Source: Aliarcobacter sp. (GTDB lineage Bacteria; Campylobacterota; Campylobacteria; Campylobacterales; Arcobacteraceae). From it: a DNA stretch of 64,000 nt. The notes under the pieces were generated by a model. The model was not told the origin of the DNA. It did no database searches and worked only from the letters and a program-made list of their open reading frames with translations. Below, in pieces: positions 19,112 to 28,725 of this stretch (the stretch's first letter is position 1; each line of letters opens with the position of its first letter). Location of the stretch: positions 21,004 through 85,003 of the forward strand of contig JAQTXB010000013.1 in NCBI GenBank assembly GCA_028688995.1, written 5' to 3'. The position numbers were made by a program, and so were the translations under genes.

Positions 19112-20068
19112 TTGATTAAGATTAAAAATTTAAACAAACATTATGGAGATATTAAAGTTTTAAATGATATTTCTATTGAGATAAAAAAAGGTGAAATTTT
19201 TGCTATTGTTGGACATAGTGGTGCTGGAAAATCTACATTAATGCGTTGTATTAATGGCCTTGAAAATTATACAAATGGCTCACTAAAAGTTAATGATAAA
19301 GAGATTAAAAATTTACAAAAGAATGAATTAAGAGAATTTAGAAAAAATGTAGGAATGATATTTCAGCATTTTTCACTAATTCAAAGAAAAACAGTATTTG
19401 AAAATATTGCTTTACCAATGCAACTTTGGGGATATAAAAAAGATGAGATTTTAAAAAAAGTAAATGATTTATTAGTTTTAGTTGGTTTAGAAGAGAAAAT
19501 AGATTCTTATCCAAATCAATTAAGTGGAGGACAAAAGCAAAGAGTTGCAATTGCTAGAGCTTTAACTTTAGATCCTGATATTTTACTCTCAGATGAAGCA
19601 ACTTCTGCTCTTGATCCAAATACTACAAGATCAATTTTAAATCTATTAAAACAGATAAATGAGAAACTAAATATAACTATTATTTTAGTTACACATGAAA
19701 TGGAAGTTGTAAAACAAATTGCACAAAAAGCACTTTTGTTGGATCATGGAAATATTATAGGTTTTGATACTACAGAAGAGTTGTTTTTAAAGCCAGATAT
19801 AAAAATGAAAGAATTTTTAGGTGAAACAGAAGTTGTACCAAATAATGGAGTTAATATAAAAATCTATTTTCCAAAAGATAATGCTTTTCAATCTTTTATT
19901 ACAAAAATGGCAAGGGAACTTGATAAGGATTTTAATATTGTATGGGGAAAACTTGAAGAGATAAATGGTCATATTATTGGAAATATGGTTATAAATATTG
20001 AAGATAAAGATAAAGAGTTAGTTACTAATTATATAAAAGAGCATGATATTGTTTGGGAGATATTATAA
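19112..20068 (+). CDS. metN: Methionine ABC importer ATP-binding protein MetN
   Basis: 318 residues, starting at TTG 19112 after an AAGGAT site. Walker A is GHSGAGKST (about 34-42), the signature is [15 protein letters not shown], and Walker B is [14 protein letters not shown]-terminal NIL domain (about 240-318) is present, which in MetN binds methionine and shuts the transporter. The downstream permease and lipoprotein confirm the system. The TAATG overlap joins it to metI. No methionine riboswitch is seen upstream. Confidence 0.93.
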   Translation: MIKIKNLNKHYGDIKVLNDISIEIKKGEIFAIVGHSGAGKSTLMRCINGLENYTNGSLKVNDKEIKNLQKNELREFRKNVGMIFQHFSLIQRKTVFENIALPMQLWGYKKDEILKKVNDLLVLVGLEEKIDSYPNQLSGGQKQRVAIARALTLDPDILLSDEATSALDPNTTRSILNLLKQINEKLNITIILVTHEMEVVKQIAQKALLLDHGNIIGFDTTEELFLKPDIKMKEFLGETEVVPNNGVNIKIYFPKDNAFQSFITKMARELDKDFNIVWGKLEEINGHIIGNMVINIEDKDKELVTNYIKEHDIVWEIL

Positions 20069-20706
20069 TGACAGATATTTTAACTACTGCACTTGGCGAG
20101 ACTATTTATATGTCATTTGTATCTACATTTTTTGCTGTTATCATAGGTTTCTTTTTAGCAATTATTTTAACACTTACTTCAAAAGATGGTTTAAGAGAAA
20201 ATTTAAAAGTATATGCAACTTTAGATGTTGTTATTAATACTTTGCGGTCTTTTCCCTTTATTATTTTAATGATAATTTTATTTCCAGTTACAAAATTTTT
20301 AATTGGTAAAAGTATTGGAACAACGGCTGCTATTATTCCTCTTACAATTGGAGCTGCACCTTTTATTGCAAGATTAATTGAAAGTGCATTTAAAGAAGTA
20401 GATTTTGGGGTAATTCAAGCTGCAAAATCATTTGGTGCTAGTGATTCTCAAATTATATTCAAAATCATGTTTGTTGAAGCACTTCCTTCTATCATCTCAG
20501 CAATTACCTTAACTTTGATTACAGTAATAGGATTTTCAGCAATGGCTGGTGCTGTTGGTGGTGGAGGATTGGGTGATGTTGCCATTAAATATGGTTATTA
20601 TAGATTTCAAACAGAAACAATGATTTATACAGTATTAATCTTAATTGTATTGGTACAAGTTGTTCAAAGTTTGGGCAATTATTTATACAAAATTACAAAA
20701 AAATAA
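20068..20706 (+). CDS. metI: Methionine ABC importer permease MetI
   Basis: The ATG at 20068 overlaps the metN stop codon by one base, giving 212 residues. It has about five membrane segments and the permease EAA loop (FGVIQAAKSFGASDSQIIFKIMF region; quoted part AAKSFGASDSQIIF). The C-terminal GGGGLGDVAIKYGYYRFQ is typical of MetI. It forms the membrane channel of the MetNIQ importer. Confidence 0.93.
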   Translation: MTDILTTALGETIYMSFVSTFFAVIIGFFLAIILTLTSKDGLRENLKVYATLDVVINTLRSFPFIILMIILFPVTKFLIGKSIGTTAAIIPLTIGAAPFIARLIESAFKEVDFGVIQAAKSFGASDSQIIFKIMFVEALPSIISAITLTLITVIGFSAMAGAVGGGGLGDVAIKYGYYRFQTETMIYTVLILIVLVQVVQSLGNYLYKITKK

Positions 20707-20716
20707 AGGAAAATTT

Positions 20717-21544
20717 ATGTTAAAAAATATTTTAAAATTTACACTTGCAAGTGTTTTAGCATTTGGATTTAGTGCTTGTAATGATTCAAAAGAATCAAAA
20801 GAAGTTAAAGAAACAAAAGTTGAAAAAAAAGAGATAGTTATAAAAGTTGGAGCAACACCAGTTCCCCATGCTGAGATATTAGAAGCTGTAAAACCTATAT
20901 TAAAAGCAAAAGGTTATGATTTACAAATTGTAGAGTTTACAGATTATGTAACTCCAAATATTGCTGTAAATGAGGGTGAATTAGATGCAAACTTCTTCCA
21001 ACATTTACCATATTTAGAAGAGTTTAATAAAAACAAAAATACAGAATTAGTAAAAACTGTAAATGTACACTTAGAGCCAATGGGATTATATTCTCATAAA
21101 ATCAAAACATTAAGTGAATTAGCAGATGGAGCAACAATTGCAGTTCCAAATGACCCTACAAACGAAAGTAGAGCTTTAGATATTTTAGCTAAACAAGGTC
21201 TTTTAACATTCAAAGATGTTCCATTTAAAACAATAGTTGATATTGTAAATAATCCAAAAAATCTACAAATCAAAGAGTTAGATGCTCCTCAATTACCAAG
21301 AGTTTTAGATGAAGTTGATGCTGCAATTATTAATACAAACTATGCACTTCCTGCAAATTTAAATCCATTAACAGATGCAATAGTTTTAGAATCAAAAGAT
21401 TCTCCTTATGCAAATATTATTGTAGTAAAAAGAGAAAATGAAAATAAAGATTCTATAAAAGCTTTAGCTGAAGCTATTAATGCAGAAGATATTAGAACAT
21501 TTATCAAAGAAAAATATAAAGGTTCTATCATAGAAGCGTTCTAG
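20717..21544 (+). CDS. metQ: Methionine-binding lipoprotein MetQ (NlpA family)
   Basis: 275 residues from the ATG at 20717, which has an AAAGGA site; longer upstream reading is not needed. The signal peptide ends in the lipobox GFSAC (Cys20). Family motifs are VGATPVPHAEIL, DANFFQHLPYLEEFN, VPNDPTNESRALDILAKQG and ALPANLNPL. It delivers methionine to MetNI from the periplasmic face of the inner membrane. The Lys/Glu-rich spacer after the lipobox is a tether. Confidence 0.93.
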   Translation: MLKNILKFTLASVLAFGFSACNDSKESKEVKETKVEKKEIVIKVGATPVPHAEILEAVKPILKAKGYDLQIVEFTDYVTPNIAVNEGELDANFFQHLPYLEEFNKNKNTELVKTVNVHLEPMGLYSHKIKTLSELADGATIAVPNDPTNESRALDILAKQGLLTFKDVPFKTIVDIVNNPKNLQIKELDAPQLPRVLDEVDAAIINTNYALPANLNPLTDAIVLESKDSPYANIIVVKRENENKDSIKALAEAINAEDIRTFIKEKYKGSIIEAF

Positions 21545-21559
21545 AAATCTAAAAGTAGG

Positions 21560-21596
21560 GCAGTATTATTTAGATAATATTGCTTATGCTTTTTTT
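21560..21596 (+). terminator. Terminator after the metNIQ operon
   Basis: Ten-base stem GCAGTATTAT / ATAATATTGC (one G-T pair) with loop TTAG, then TTATGC and a run of seven T. It starts 16 bases after the metQ stop codon. Confidence 0.6.
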
Positions 21597-21617
21597 AATT
21601 ATTTTAAAATCCTAAAA

Positions 21618-22277
21618 TCATTCCTTAAAAACCTTTCCATACTGCTCAACTCTAAAATCAAAAGTTGTGTAATTAGGATTCTCTTTTTTTCTTTTTTTAT
21701 AATATTCATTTGCGCCTATACTTTTATTTGCAGCATTTGATGGTGAGGTTAATGATATAGTTGTAAAAACTCTATTATCGAAAGTGAATTTATGTTTTTT
21801 TGGAAGATTGTTATCTATTAGTTCTATTTTTATATTGTTTTGTTTTAAGATTTTTCTCAAGAAATATTCTGGGCTATTTTTTGAATTTCCTCCTGTAAAA
21901 ATAAGGGTATCTATAGTTGTATAACTTTTTAAATATCCTAAAATATCTCTTAATATAACCTCTTGCATTGTTGCATCACTGGCATCAAGTTTTGTTCTTG
22001 TGCAACTTTCAACTATGTCACAAATTCCAATTTTATTTTTTAGTATAAATTTTTCTCTTTGTTTTATTGCTTCTTTTGAATTATCAAAAAGTAAACCTAA
22101 ATTAAAAATTTTATCTAATACTTGCCAAAGTAGATTATCTTGCGAGCCATATGGAAAATATACATCTTTTATTTTTAAATCTTTTTGGCAAAATCTAGGT
22201 GGTGGAAGAGTTCCAACAATTAAAAATTTTGTATTTTTGTCTAAAATTGGTTTATATGGATGAAAGTGAAAAAACAA
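21618..22277 (-). CDS. Uracil-DNA glycosylase-superfamily-like protein
   Basis: 219 residues. The N-terminal FLIVGTLPPPRF followed by YFPYGSQDNLLWQVLDKIF resembles the G-[ST]-x-P-[PG]...F-x-P-x-N-x-F-W motif of Mug/UDG-superfamily enzymes. TLIFTGGNSKNS fits the second strand of that fold, and ISLTSPSNAANKS could be the leucine-loop region. Such enzymes remove uracil or mismatched bases, but the activity here is not shown. The start is a TTG with an AAGGAT site. The C-terminus is basic and aromatic-rich. It is not in an operon. Confidence 0.6.
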   Translation of the reverse strand: MFFHFHPYKPILDKNTKFLIVGTLPPPRFCQKDLKIKDVYFPYGSQDNLLWQVLDKIFNLGLLFDNSKEAIKQREKFILKNKIGICDIVESCTRTKLDASDATMQEVILRDILGYLKSYTTIDTLIFTGGNSKNSPEYFLRKILKQNNIKIELIDNNLPKKHKFTFDNRVFTTISLTSPSNAANKSIGANEYYKKRKKENPNYTTFDFRVEQYGKVFKE

Positions 22278-22333
22278 AAAAATCCTTTTTGATTAATAGA
22301 TTGATTTTAACATTTTAGTTATATCTTTTTTGA

Positions 22334-22339
22334 TATAAT
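22334..22339 (+). promoter_or_regulatory. Predicted -10 box of the murI-dnaX promoter
   Basis: TATAAT in the context TTTGATATAATCTT, 27 bases before the TTG start of murI. The upstream -35 region is not clear. Confidence 0.5.
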
Positions 22340-22366
22340 CTTAATAAATTTTATATAAGGCTTAAA

Positions 22367-23152
22367 TTGAAAGTAGGTGTATTTGATTCTGGGCTTGGTG
22401 GATTGACTGTTGTTAGTGCAATTCAAAAAGTCTTTAAAGGGGCAGAATTATTTTATATTGCAGATACAGCTTATGCTCCTTATGGTGAAAAAACAGTTGC
22501 TGAGATTTTAAATAGATGCGATAATATTACTAGATATCTTTTAGAAAAACATGGAATTGAAGCTTTAATTGTTGCTTGTAATACAGCTACAAGTGCTGCT
22601 ATAAAACATTTGAGAGAAAAGTTTCCTTTTTTAATAGTTATTGGAACTGAACCTGGAATTAAACCTGCTATTTTAAATACAAAAACTTCACATGTTGGAG
22701 TCTTAGCAACACCCGCAACTTTAAAGGGCGATAAATATCAACTTTTAGTAAATGAGTTATCAAATATTAAAAAAGTAACTCTTTATGAACAAGCTTGTGT
22801 TGGTTTAGTTGAGCAAATAGAAAAGGGTGAAATTGACTCACCAAAAACTTTTGATATGTTAGAAAAATGGTTAGAACCAATGAAACAAAATGGTGTAGAT
22901 ACAATTGTTTTAGGTTGTACTCATTATCCTTTAGTGGATGAAGTTATAAAAAAAGTTATGGCAAATGATGTGACTTTAATAGAAACTGGAAATGCAATAG
23001 CAAAAAGATTATTGCTTTTAAGTGAAGAAATAGGCCATAAAAATGAGGGAAATCTTGAAATAAATGTTTGTTTTACTGGTGAAATAAATAAACAAATGAT
23101 TGAAAAAATTTTAGAAAATAAAAATATAGAAGTTAGGAAGTGTACCATATGA
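22367..23152 (+). CDS. murI: Glutamate racemase
   Basis: 261 residues from a TTG start. It makes D-glutamate for peptidoglycan. The two catalytic cysteines are Cys71 (VACNTATS) and Cys184 (LGCTHYPL). FDSGLGGLTV and ADTAYAPYG at the N-terminus are typical. The stop codon overlaps the next gene's start by four bases (ATGA), so dnaX translation is probably coupled. Confidence 0.95.
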   Translation: MKVGVFDSGLGGLTVVSAIQKVFKGAELFYIADTAYAPYGEKTVAEILNRCDNITRYLLEKHGIEALIVACNTATSAAIKHLREKFPFLIVIGTEPGIKPAILNTKTSHVGVLATPATLKGDKYQLLVNELSNIKKVTLYEQACVGLVEQIEKGEIDSPKTFDMLEKWLEPMKQNGVDTIVLGCTHYPLVDEVIKKVMANDVTLIETGNAIAKRLLLLSEEIGHKNEGNLEINVCFTGEINKQMIEKILENKNIEVRKCTI

Positions 23153-25164
23153 GTCAAGAGATTTTAGAAAAAAGAGTTTTAGCCTTAAAATATAGACCTC
23201 ATAGATTTGAAGATTTAGTTGGGCAAAGTACAGTTTCTCAAACTCTATCATTAGCTTTGGATTCAGATAGGTTATCTCACGCATATTTGTTTTCAGGTCT
23301 TAGAGGAAGTGGAAAAACTTCAACAGCTAGAATCATGGCAAAGGCTTTGTTATGTAGTGAAGGACCAACTTCTAAACCTTGTGAAGTTTGTGATAATTGT
23401 AAAAGTGCAAACTCAAATCGACATCTTGATGTTATTGAAATGGATGCTGCCTCAAATCGTGGAATTGATGATATAAAAGATTTAATAGAACATACAAAAT
23501 ATAAACCAAGTTCTGGAAGATTCAAAGTATTTATAATCGATGAAGTTCATATGCTTACAACTCAGGCGTTTAATGCTTTATTAAAAACTTTAGAAGAACC
23601 ACCACCTTTTGTAAAATTTATTTTAGCAACAACAGACCCACTAAAATTACCAGCTACGATTTTAAGTAGAACTCAACATTTTAGATTTAATAAAATTGCA
23701 ACTGCTGATGTAATTCATCATTTATCTCATATTTTAAATGAAGAAAACATAGCTTATGAAAAAGATGCCTTAGAGATACTTGCAAGAACTGGACAAGGAA
23801 GTTTAAGAGATACTTTAACATTACTTGACCAAGCTATTATTTTTTCAAAGGGAAGAGTAAATACAACAAGTGTTGTTGATATGTTAGGTTTGATTGACCC
23901 AAAATTAATGGATAATATCTTTTCAATTATTTTAAATAAAGGTGATATAAATCAAATAATCAAAGATTTAGAAGTTTACGAAGTTTCTCAAATTTGTGAT
24001 GAAATGGCTATTTATTTAAAAGATAAGATGTTAAGTAAAGATACAAAGTTTGATTTACTTTTATTTGATAGATTTTTCAGAATTTTAAGTGATGCAAAAC
24101 ATTTATTAGCAATAAATAGTGATGGTGGTTTTGTTTTAATTTTAACTTTTATGAAAATGATAGAAGCTACAAATTTAAAAACTATTGATGATATTATAAA
24201 TCAAGTTGAAAAATTAGAAGTTAGAAAAGAGACGCCAGTTTCTAAACCTGTAGAAAAAATAGTTGAAAAAGTTGTTGAAGCGCCAATTGAAAAAATTGAA
24301 GAAAAAGCAATTGAAAGAGTTATTGAAAAGATAGAAGAGATAAAACCAGTTTTTGTTGAACCTGAAACAAAAATAGAAGAAGTAACTCCTTTTGATGAGG
24401 TATTAGTTCAAAGTGATAATATTATGGATTTAGGAATGATTGATGCAATTGAAGTTGTTGATTATTCAACTCCATTTGATGATTTGCCAATGACACCAGC
24501 TCCTGCAGTTGCAAAAGAAATTGAGATAGAAAAACCAAAAGAGATTGCAATTGAGCCAATAATTGAACATCAAGTTCCAGCAAATATTTTTGAAGAGATA
24601 GAAATTGTTCCACTAGAAGAAGTATTTGAAGAAGAAACAGATATTCAAAATGAGTTATATGAAAAATTAACTGCAAAAGTTTATGATAGAGACCCTGATT
24701 TAGGTGAATGTTTTGAAAAGAATTTTATATTTAATGGTTTTGAGAACAAAAAATTATATATAACTTCTTATGCTCAAGATGAAGATAGAAAGTTTTTATA
24801 TAAACATTTTGGAATAATAAAAACTTTCGCTCAAGATATTTTTGGAAATGATGTTGAGCTAGATTTCAAAAAGGAAGAACCCTCCGTACTAGAAAATAAA
24901 AAAGTAGAAGAAAAAGAAGAAACAAATTCTGTTTCTCAAAATGAGATTTCTTCTAATGAAGTTATTGAAAATTCAAATGATACAAGTTCGATGCTTGAAG
25001 AGATTGAAATGGGTTCAGGTTGTGTGGCTGATATGCATAAAGGTGCAGTTACTCAACCCTCACAACAAGAGTTACAGTTGAATGATATATTAAATTCAAA
25101 AATGCTAGATAAAGCAAAAGAGCTTTTTGATATTAAAAAAATCACAGTAAAAGCAAGAAGTTAA
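23149..25164 (+). CDS. dnaX: DNA polymerase III subunits gamma/tau
   Basis: I chose ATG 23149, which overlaps the murI stop and has an AGGAAG site, giving 671 residues. An AAA+ clamp-loader module has Walker A GLRGSGKTST (50-59), the zinc-binding cysteines around 69-84 (CSEGPTSKPCEVCDNC), Walker B IIDEVHML and sensor 1 TTDPLKLP. A long acidic Glu/Ile/Val-rich linker (about 365-500) separates this from the C-terminal part, which resembles a tau extension. I see no clear poly-A frameshift signal in the short inspection I made. It loads the beta clamp at the replication fork. Confidence 0.93.
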   Translation: MSQEILEKRVLALKYRPHRFEDLVGQSTVSQTLSLALDSDRLSHAYLFSGLRGSGKTSTARIMAKALLCSEGPTSKPCEVCDNCKSANSNRHLDVIEMDAASNRGIDDIKDLIEHTKYKPSSGRFKVFIIDEVHMLTTQAFNALLKTLEEPPPFVKFILATTDPLKLPATILSRTQHFRFNKIATADVIHHLSHILNEENIAYEKDALEILARTGQGSLRDTLTLLDQAIIFSKGRVNTTSVVDMLGLIDPKLMDNIFSIILNKGDINQIIKDLEVYEVSQICDEMAIYLKDKMLSKDTKFDLLLFDRFFRILSDAKHLLAINSDGGFVLILTFMKMIEATNLKTIDDIINQVEKLEVRKETPVSKPVEKIVEKVVEAPIEKIEEKAIERVIEKIEEIKPVFVEPETKIEEVTPFDEVLVQSDNIMDLGMIDAIEVVDYSTPFDDLPMTPAPAVAKEIEIEKPKEIAIEPIIEHQVPANIFEEIEIVPLEEVFEEETDIQNELYEKLTAKVYDRDPDLGECFEKNFIFNGFENKKLYITSYAQDEDRKFLYKHFGIIKTFAQDIFGNDVELDFKKEEPSVLENKKVEEKEETNSVSQNEISSNEVIENSNDTSSMLEEIEMGSGCVADMHKGAVTQPSQQELQLNDILNSKMLDKAKELFDIKKITVKARS

Positions 25165-25198
25165 ATATTAACTTTTTATTAATATTAAAAAGATAGAC

Positions 25199-25204
25199 TA
25201 TAAT
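25199..25204 (+). promoter_or_regulatory. Predicted -10 box upstream of the Dsb-family gene
   Basis: TATAAT in the context GACTATAATCT, 24 bases before the ATG of the Dsb-family gene. The -35 region is not evident. Confidence 0.45.
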
Positions 25205-25228
25205 CTAACTTTCAACAAGGAAAAATAA

Positions 25229-26065
25229 ATGAATAAATTTTCAAAAATTTTATCAATAAGTATTTTATTATCGAGTGCATTATATGCAGCAACAAGTGAT
25301 GAAAATATCATCAGTTTTGAGCAAAAAAGAATATCTCAAAATCCAAACGTTAAAATTAATGATATAAAAATTAATACAAAAAAAGAGTTACCACTAAGTG
25401 GTTGGTATGGATATATATTAGATGTTAAAGCTAATATTCAAGGAAAAGATATAGATGCAAAAGATATTATTTTTTCTGATGGAAAATATATCTCTTTAGA
25501 ATTAATAGATTCAGAAACTGGAAAATCTTTAAAAGATGTAGTAACACCAAATTTAACTGACAATTACCATGATAAAGCAAAATTAATTGCAGGAAATCCT
25601 AATGCAAAAGATAAACTTGTAGTTTTTTCTGATCCATTATGTCCATTTTGTAAAGATTATTTACCAGATGTAATTAAATATGTAAATAAAAATAGTGATA
25701 GTATTGCTTTATATTATTATAATTTCCCTCTTTCAATTCATCCAGCTGCAACACCTTTATCAAAATTAGTAGAAATTGCTAAACACAAAGGTCTTAAAAA
25801 TGTTGAGTTAAAAGCTTATGAAACAGATTGGGAACCATATTTTGATGTAAAAACAATAGATGAAAAGAAAATCTTAGAAGCATTTAATAAAGAGTTTAAA
25901 ACAAATATAAAAATAGAAGAGCTTTCAGATAATAAAATAAATGAACTTATAACTAAAGACATTAAAATGGGTGAAGAAGTTATGGTTCAAGGAACTCCAA
26001 CTATATTTGTAAATAAAGTTAAAGATTCTACAAGACAAAAATATGAGACATTAGGTAAAAAATAA
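25229..26065 (+). CDS. Periplasmic thiol:disulfide oxidoreductase (DsbA/DsbC-like)
   Basis: 278 residues. A signal peptide ends at LYAA (about 20). A roughly 90-residue N-terminal region precedes a thioredoxin fold with active-site C138-P-F-C141 in FSDPLCPFCKDYLP and a cis-Pro motif VQGTPTIFV near 256. This two-part layout resembles DsbC/DsbG, where the N-terminal part forms dimers, but it could also be a DsbA-type oxidase. It would make or reshuffle disulfides in the periplasm. hemC follows 18 bases later. The exact role is inferred. Confidence 0.8.
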   Translation: MNKFSKILSISILLSSALYAATSDENIISFEQKRISQNPNVKINDIKINTKKELPLSGWYGYILDVKANIQGKDIDAKDIIFSDGKYISLELIDSETGKSLKDVVTPNLTDNYHDKAKLIAGNPNAKDKLVVFSDPLCPFCKDYLPDVIKYVNKNSDSIALYYYNFPLSIHPAATPLSKLVEIAKHKGLKNVELKAYETDWEPYFDVKTIDEKKILEAFNKEFKTNIKIEELSDNKINELITKDIKMGEEVMVQGTPTIFVNKVKDSTRQKYETLGKK

Positions 26066-26083
26066 ATTTATTAAGAAGGTAAT

Positions 26084-27022
26084 ATGGAAAAATTAGTAAT
26101 AGCAACAAGAAGAAGTCAACTTGCCCTTTGGCAAAGTGAATATGTAAAAGCGAAACTTCAAGAACATTATCCAGATATGCAAATTGAACTTCAAGAGTTT
26201 GTAACAAAAGGTGATAAAATTTTAGATGTTCCTTTGGCAAAAATTGGAGGGAAAGGACTTTTTACAAAAGAGCTTGAAGTAGCAATGCTTGAAGGAAGTG
26301 CACATTTAGCAGTTCACTCTTTAAAAGATGTTCCAACACAATTTGAAGATGGCTTACAACTTGCTGCTGTTACAAAAAGATTTGACCCAAGAGATGCACT
26401 TTTAAGTAATAAATATGCTTCTTTAGATGATTTACCTCAAGGTGCAATTGTAGGAACAACAAGTTTAAGACGAAGAATGGCTATTAAAATGTTAAGACCA
26501 GATATTGTTTTAAAAGATTTAAGAGGAAATATTAATACTAGAATTGCAAAATTAAATGCAGGTGAATATGATGCAATTATACTTGCAGCTACTGGTATTC
26601 AAAAACTTCAAATTGAAAATGAAGTTAAATTTTTTACACCAATTGAAACAGATGTTATGATTCCATCAATGGGACAAGCAACACTTGGAATTGAAACTAC
26701 AAATAATCCAGAAGTATTAGAAATTGTAAAAGTATTAAATGATAATGATGCACATATAGAATCAACAATTGAGAGAAGTTTTGTTGATACACTTCAAGGT
26801 GGTTGTCAAGTTCCTATTGGAGTAAAAGCAACTATTATTGATGAAAATTCTGTTAGAGTTCAAGCAATTGTTGGAATGCCAGATGGAAGTGAATATATAA
26901 GCGAAGATATAACTGCAGATGTTAATGATTATGAAAAAGTTGGTCGAAATTTAGCTCAACTTTTTATTGACCAAGGTGCAAAAGAGTTACTAGAGCGAGC
27001 TGAAAAATTAGCTTTTAAATAA
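26084..27022 (+). CDS. hemC: Porphobilinogen deaminase (hydroxymethylbilane synthase)
   Basis: 312 residues. It polymerises four porphobilinogen units in haem synthesis. The dipyrromethane cofactor cysteine is Cys241 in LQGGCQVPIG. IATRRSQLALWQ, GGKGLFTKELE, AVHSLKDVP, TTSLRRR and KDLRGNINTR are all present. A good AAGAAGG site precedes the ATG. The downstream isochorismatase-like gene is 20 bases away and may be co-transcribed. Confidence 0.96.
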   Translation: MEKLVIATRRSQLALWQSEYVKAKLQEHYPDMQIELQEFVTKGDKILDVPLAKIGGKGLFTKELEVAMLEGSAHLAVHSLKDVPTQFEDGLQLAAVTKRFDPRDALLSNKYASLDDLPQGAIVGTTSLRRRMAIKMLRPDIVLKDLRGNINTRIAKLNAGEYDAIILAATGIQKLQIENEVKFFTPIETDVMIPSMGQATLGIETTNNPEVLEIVKVLNDNDAHIESTIERSFVDTLQGGCQVPIGVKATIIDENSVRVQAIVGMPDGSEYISEDITADVNDYEKVGRNLAQLFIDQGAKELLERAEKLAFK

Positions 27023-27042
27023 ATTTAAATCAAGGAGATAAT

Positions 27043-27585
27043 ATGAGAATAAATGTTGAAGATGCACTTTTTTGTTTAGTTGACGTTCAAGATAAGTTAT
27101 ACCCACATGTTACAAATAAAGAAGAGACTGAAAAAAATCTAGTTACATTAGTAAAAGGTTTAAAGGTTCTTAGTGTTCCTTTTATAGTAAATGAACAGTA
27201 TAAAAAAGGAATTGGTGAGACAATTCCATCTTTAAAAGAATTAGTTGAAGAGTATCCTCACTTTGAAAAAGTGACATTTTCTTGTTATAAAAACGAAGAG
27301 ACAATAGATGCAATTAATGTAACAAATAAAAAAGTTGTGATTGTTGCTGGAATTGAAACTCATGTTTGTGTTTTACAAACTTGTTTAGATTTACTTGAGG
27401 GTGGATTTGAAGTTGTTTTAGTTACTGATTGTTGTACATCAAGAAAACAAAAAGATACAGATATGGCAATTACTAGATTAGTTCAAGCGGGAGTAATTCC
27501 TACAACATATGAATCTTTGCTTTTTGAATTAACTTTAACTGCAAAGAATCCAGTTTTTAAAGAGATTTCATCTTTAGTAAAATAA
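27043..27585 (+). CDS. Isochorismatase-family hydrolase
   Basis: 180 residues. The cysteine hydrolase triad is visible: Asp14 (LVDVQDKL), Lys near 76 (FEKVTFSCY) and Cys109 (GIETHVCVLQT). The cis-peptide motif precedes the Cys. Family members cut isochorismate, nicotinamide, ureidoacrylate and others; the YcaC-like pattern here does not tell which. It is 20 bases after hemC. A second family member is encoded near 42 kb. Confidence 0.8.
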   Translation: MRINVEDALFCLVDVQDKLYPHVTNKEETEKNLVTLVKGLKVLSVPFIVNEQYKKGIGETIPSLKELVEEYPHFEKVTFSCYKNEETIDAINVTNKKVVIVAGIETHVCVLQTCLDLLEGGFEVVLVTDCCTSRKQKDTDMAITRLVQAGVIPTTYESLLFELTLTAKNPVFKEISSLVK

Positions 27586-27602
27586 GAAATTTTTCTTATT
27601 TT
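27579..27602. terminator. Bidirectional terminator between convergent hydrolase and GGDEF genes
   Basis: Arms AAAATAAGAAA (27579-27589) and TTTCTTATTTT (27592-27602) with a two-base loop. The repeat overlaps both convergent stop codons. Confidence 0.65.
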
Positions 27603-28600
27603 ACTATCGCGTTTTTACCACTTTTTTTAGCTTCATACATTTTTTTATCTGCTAAGTTTAAAATTTCATCATAAGTTTTGAATTTTTTATCAAACTCTAC
27701 AATTCCAATACTAAGGGTAACTTCTCCAAATCTTGTTGTAGAAAATTTTTCTGAAGTTATACTCATAATTCTATTCATATGTTCATTTGCATATTGAAGA
27801 GTATTATCAATACTAATTACACAAAACTCTTCACCACCAAGTCTAAATACGTAATCTAAACCCTTTCTTGTATTATCCAATAATATTTCTGCAAAATATT
27901 TAAGAACATCATCCCCACCTTCATGGCCATATTTATCATTTATACTTTTGAAGTTATCTATATCAATATATGCTAAAGTTGCTTTTGTAGAACCTCTATT
28001 AACTTGTGCAAAAACATCAGAACAAACTTTTCCAAAATATCTTCTATTAAATAAAGAAGTTAATGTATCAGTAATTGTTAATTCTTGTAATTGATTTCTA
28101 ATTATTTGGTTCTCTTTTTCTAACTCTATTCTTCTCATTTCTCTTTCAATTTTTCTTGAATATATTAATGCTATATCATTAATTTCTACTGGTAATTCTC
28201 TAGCCAATTTAGAGTAAATTGCTATATGTCCTACGCAATTACCTTTCCCATCAGTTATAGGAATACCATAGAAACTTTCAAATTTTTCATCAAGTAAATC
28301 TAAAAAGTTATATTTTACATGCTCTTTTATTTTTATAATTTTATTATCAAAAACAAATTTCCCTGGAACTCCATTTAAATCTATAATATTTGGAACTTTG
28401 TCATTTGTAGAATATAAAATTTTCACTTTTGTTGTAGGATTAAAATCTATAGCTTTAGTTATATATACTAAATCAGCTTGGAATAATTTTTTAATTGCTA
28501 TTGCTGTATGTTCTATAAATTCATCACCTGTGTGATAAGAAGTTATTTCAAGTATTGATTTTAGGGCTTCATAAGGATTAAATTTAAATGAATTATCCAT
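27596..28600 (-). CDS. GAF-GGDEF diguanylate cyclase
   Basis: 334 residues, soluble. A GAF-like sensor domain spans about 10-150, then a short helical linker, then the GGDEF domain (about 172-334). The active-site motif is RLGGEEF (GGEEF at 255-259), the metal site YIDIDNFKSIND is intact, so c-di-GMP synthesis is likely. The inhibitory site is Lys246-x-x-Asp249 rather than RxxD, so product inhibition may be absent. It has its own promoter region and sits between the isochorismatase-like gene and the methylcitrate operon. The signal sensed is unknown. Confidence 0.9.
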   Translation of the reverse strand: MDNSFKFNPYEALKSILEITSYHTGDEFIEHTAIAIKKLFQADLVYITKAIDFNPTTKVKILYSTNDKVPNIIDLNGVPGKFVFDNKIIKIKEHVKYNFLDLLDEKFESFYGIPITDGKGNCVGHIAIYSKLARELPVEINDIALIYSRKIEREMRRIELEKENQIIRNQLQELTITDTLTSLFNRRYFGKVCSDVFAQVNRGSTKATLAYIDIDNFKSINDKYGHEGGDDVLKYFAEILLDNTRKGLDYVFRLGGEEFCVISIDNTLQYANEHMNRIMSITSEKFSTTRFGEVTLSIGIVEFDKKFKTYDEILNLADKKMYEAKKSGKNAIVK

Positions 28601-28660
28601 TATTACTTGTCTCCTAGATTTTATTGCGGAATGGTAACATAATATTAATAATTAAAGGAT

Positions 28661-28696
28661 AAAAAAAGGCCTGAAGTTTCACTTCAGACCTTTTTT
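28661..28696 (-). terminator. Terminator of the methylcitrate operon
   Basis: On the minus strand, stem GGTCTGAAGT / ACTTCAGGCC (one mismatch) with a three-base loop, flanked by A and T runs. It lies 30 bases past the prpF stop codon. Confidence 0.85.
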
Positions 28697-28725
28697 AAGT
28701 AGAATTTAAAGATTAGGAATGATTA

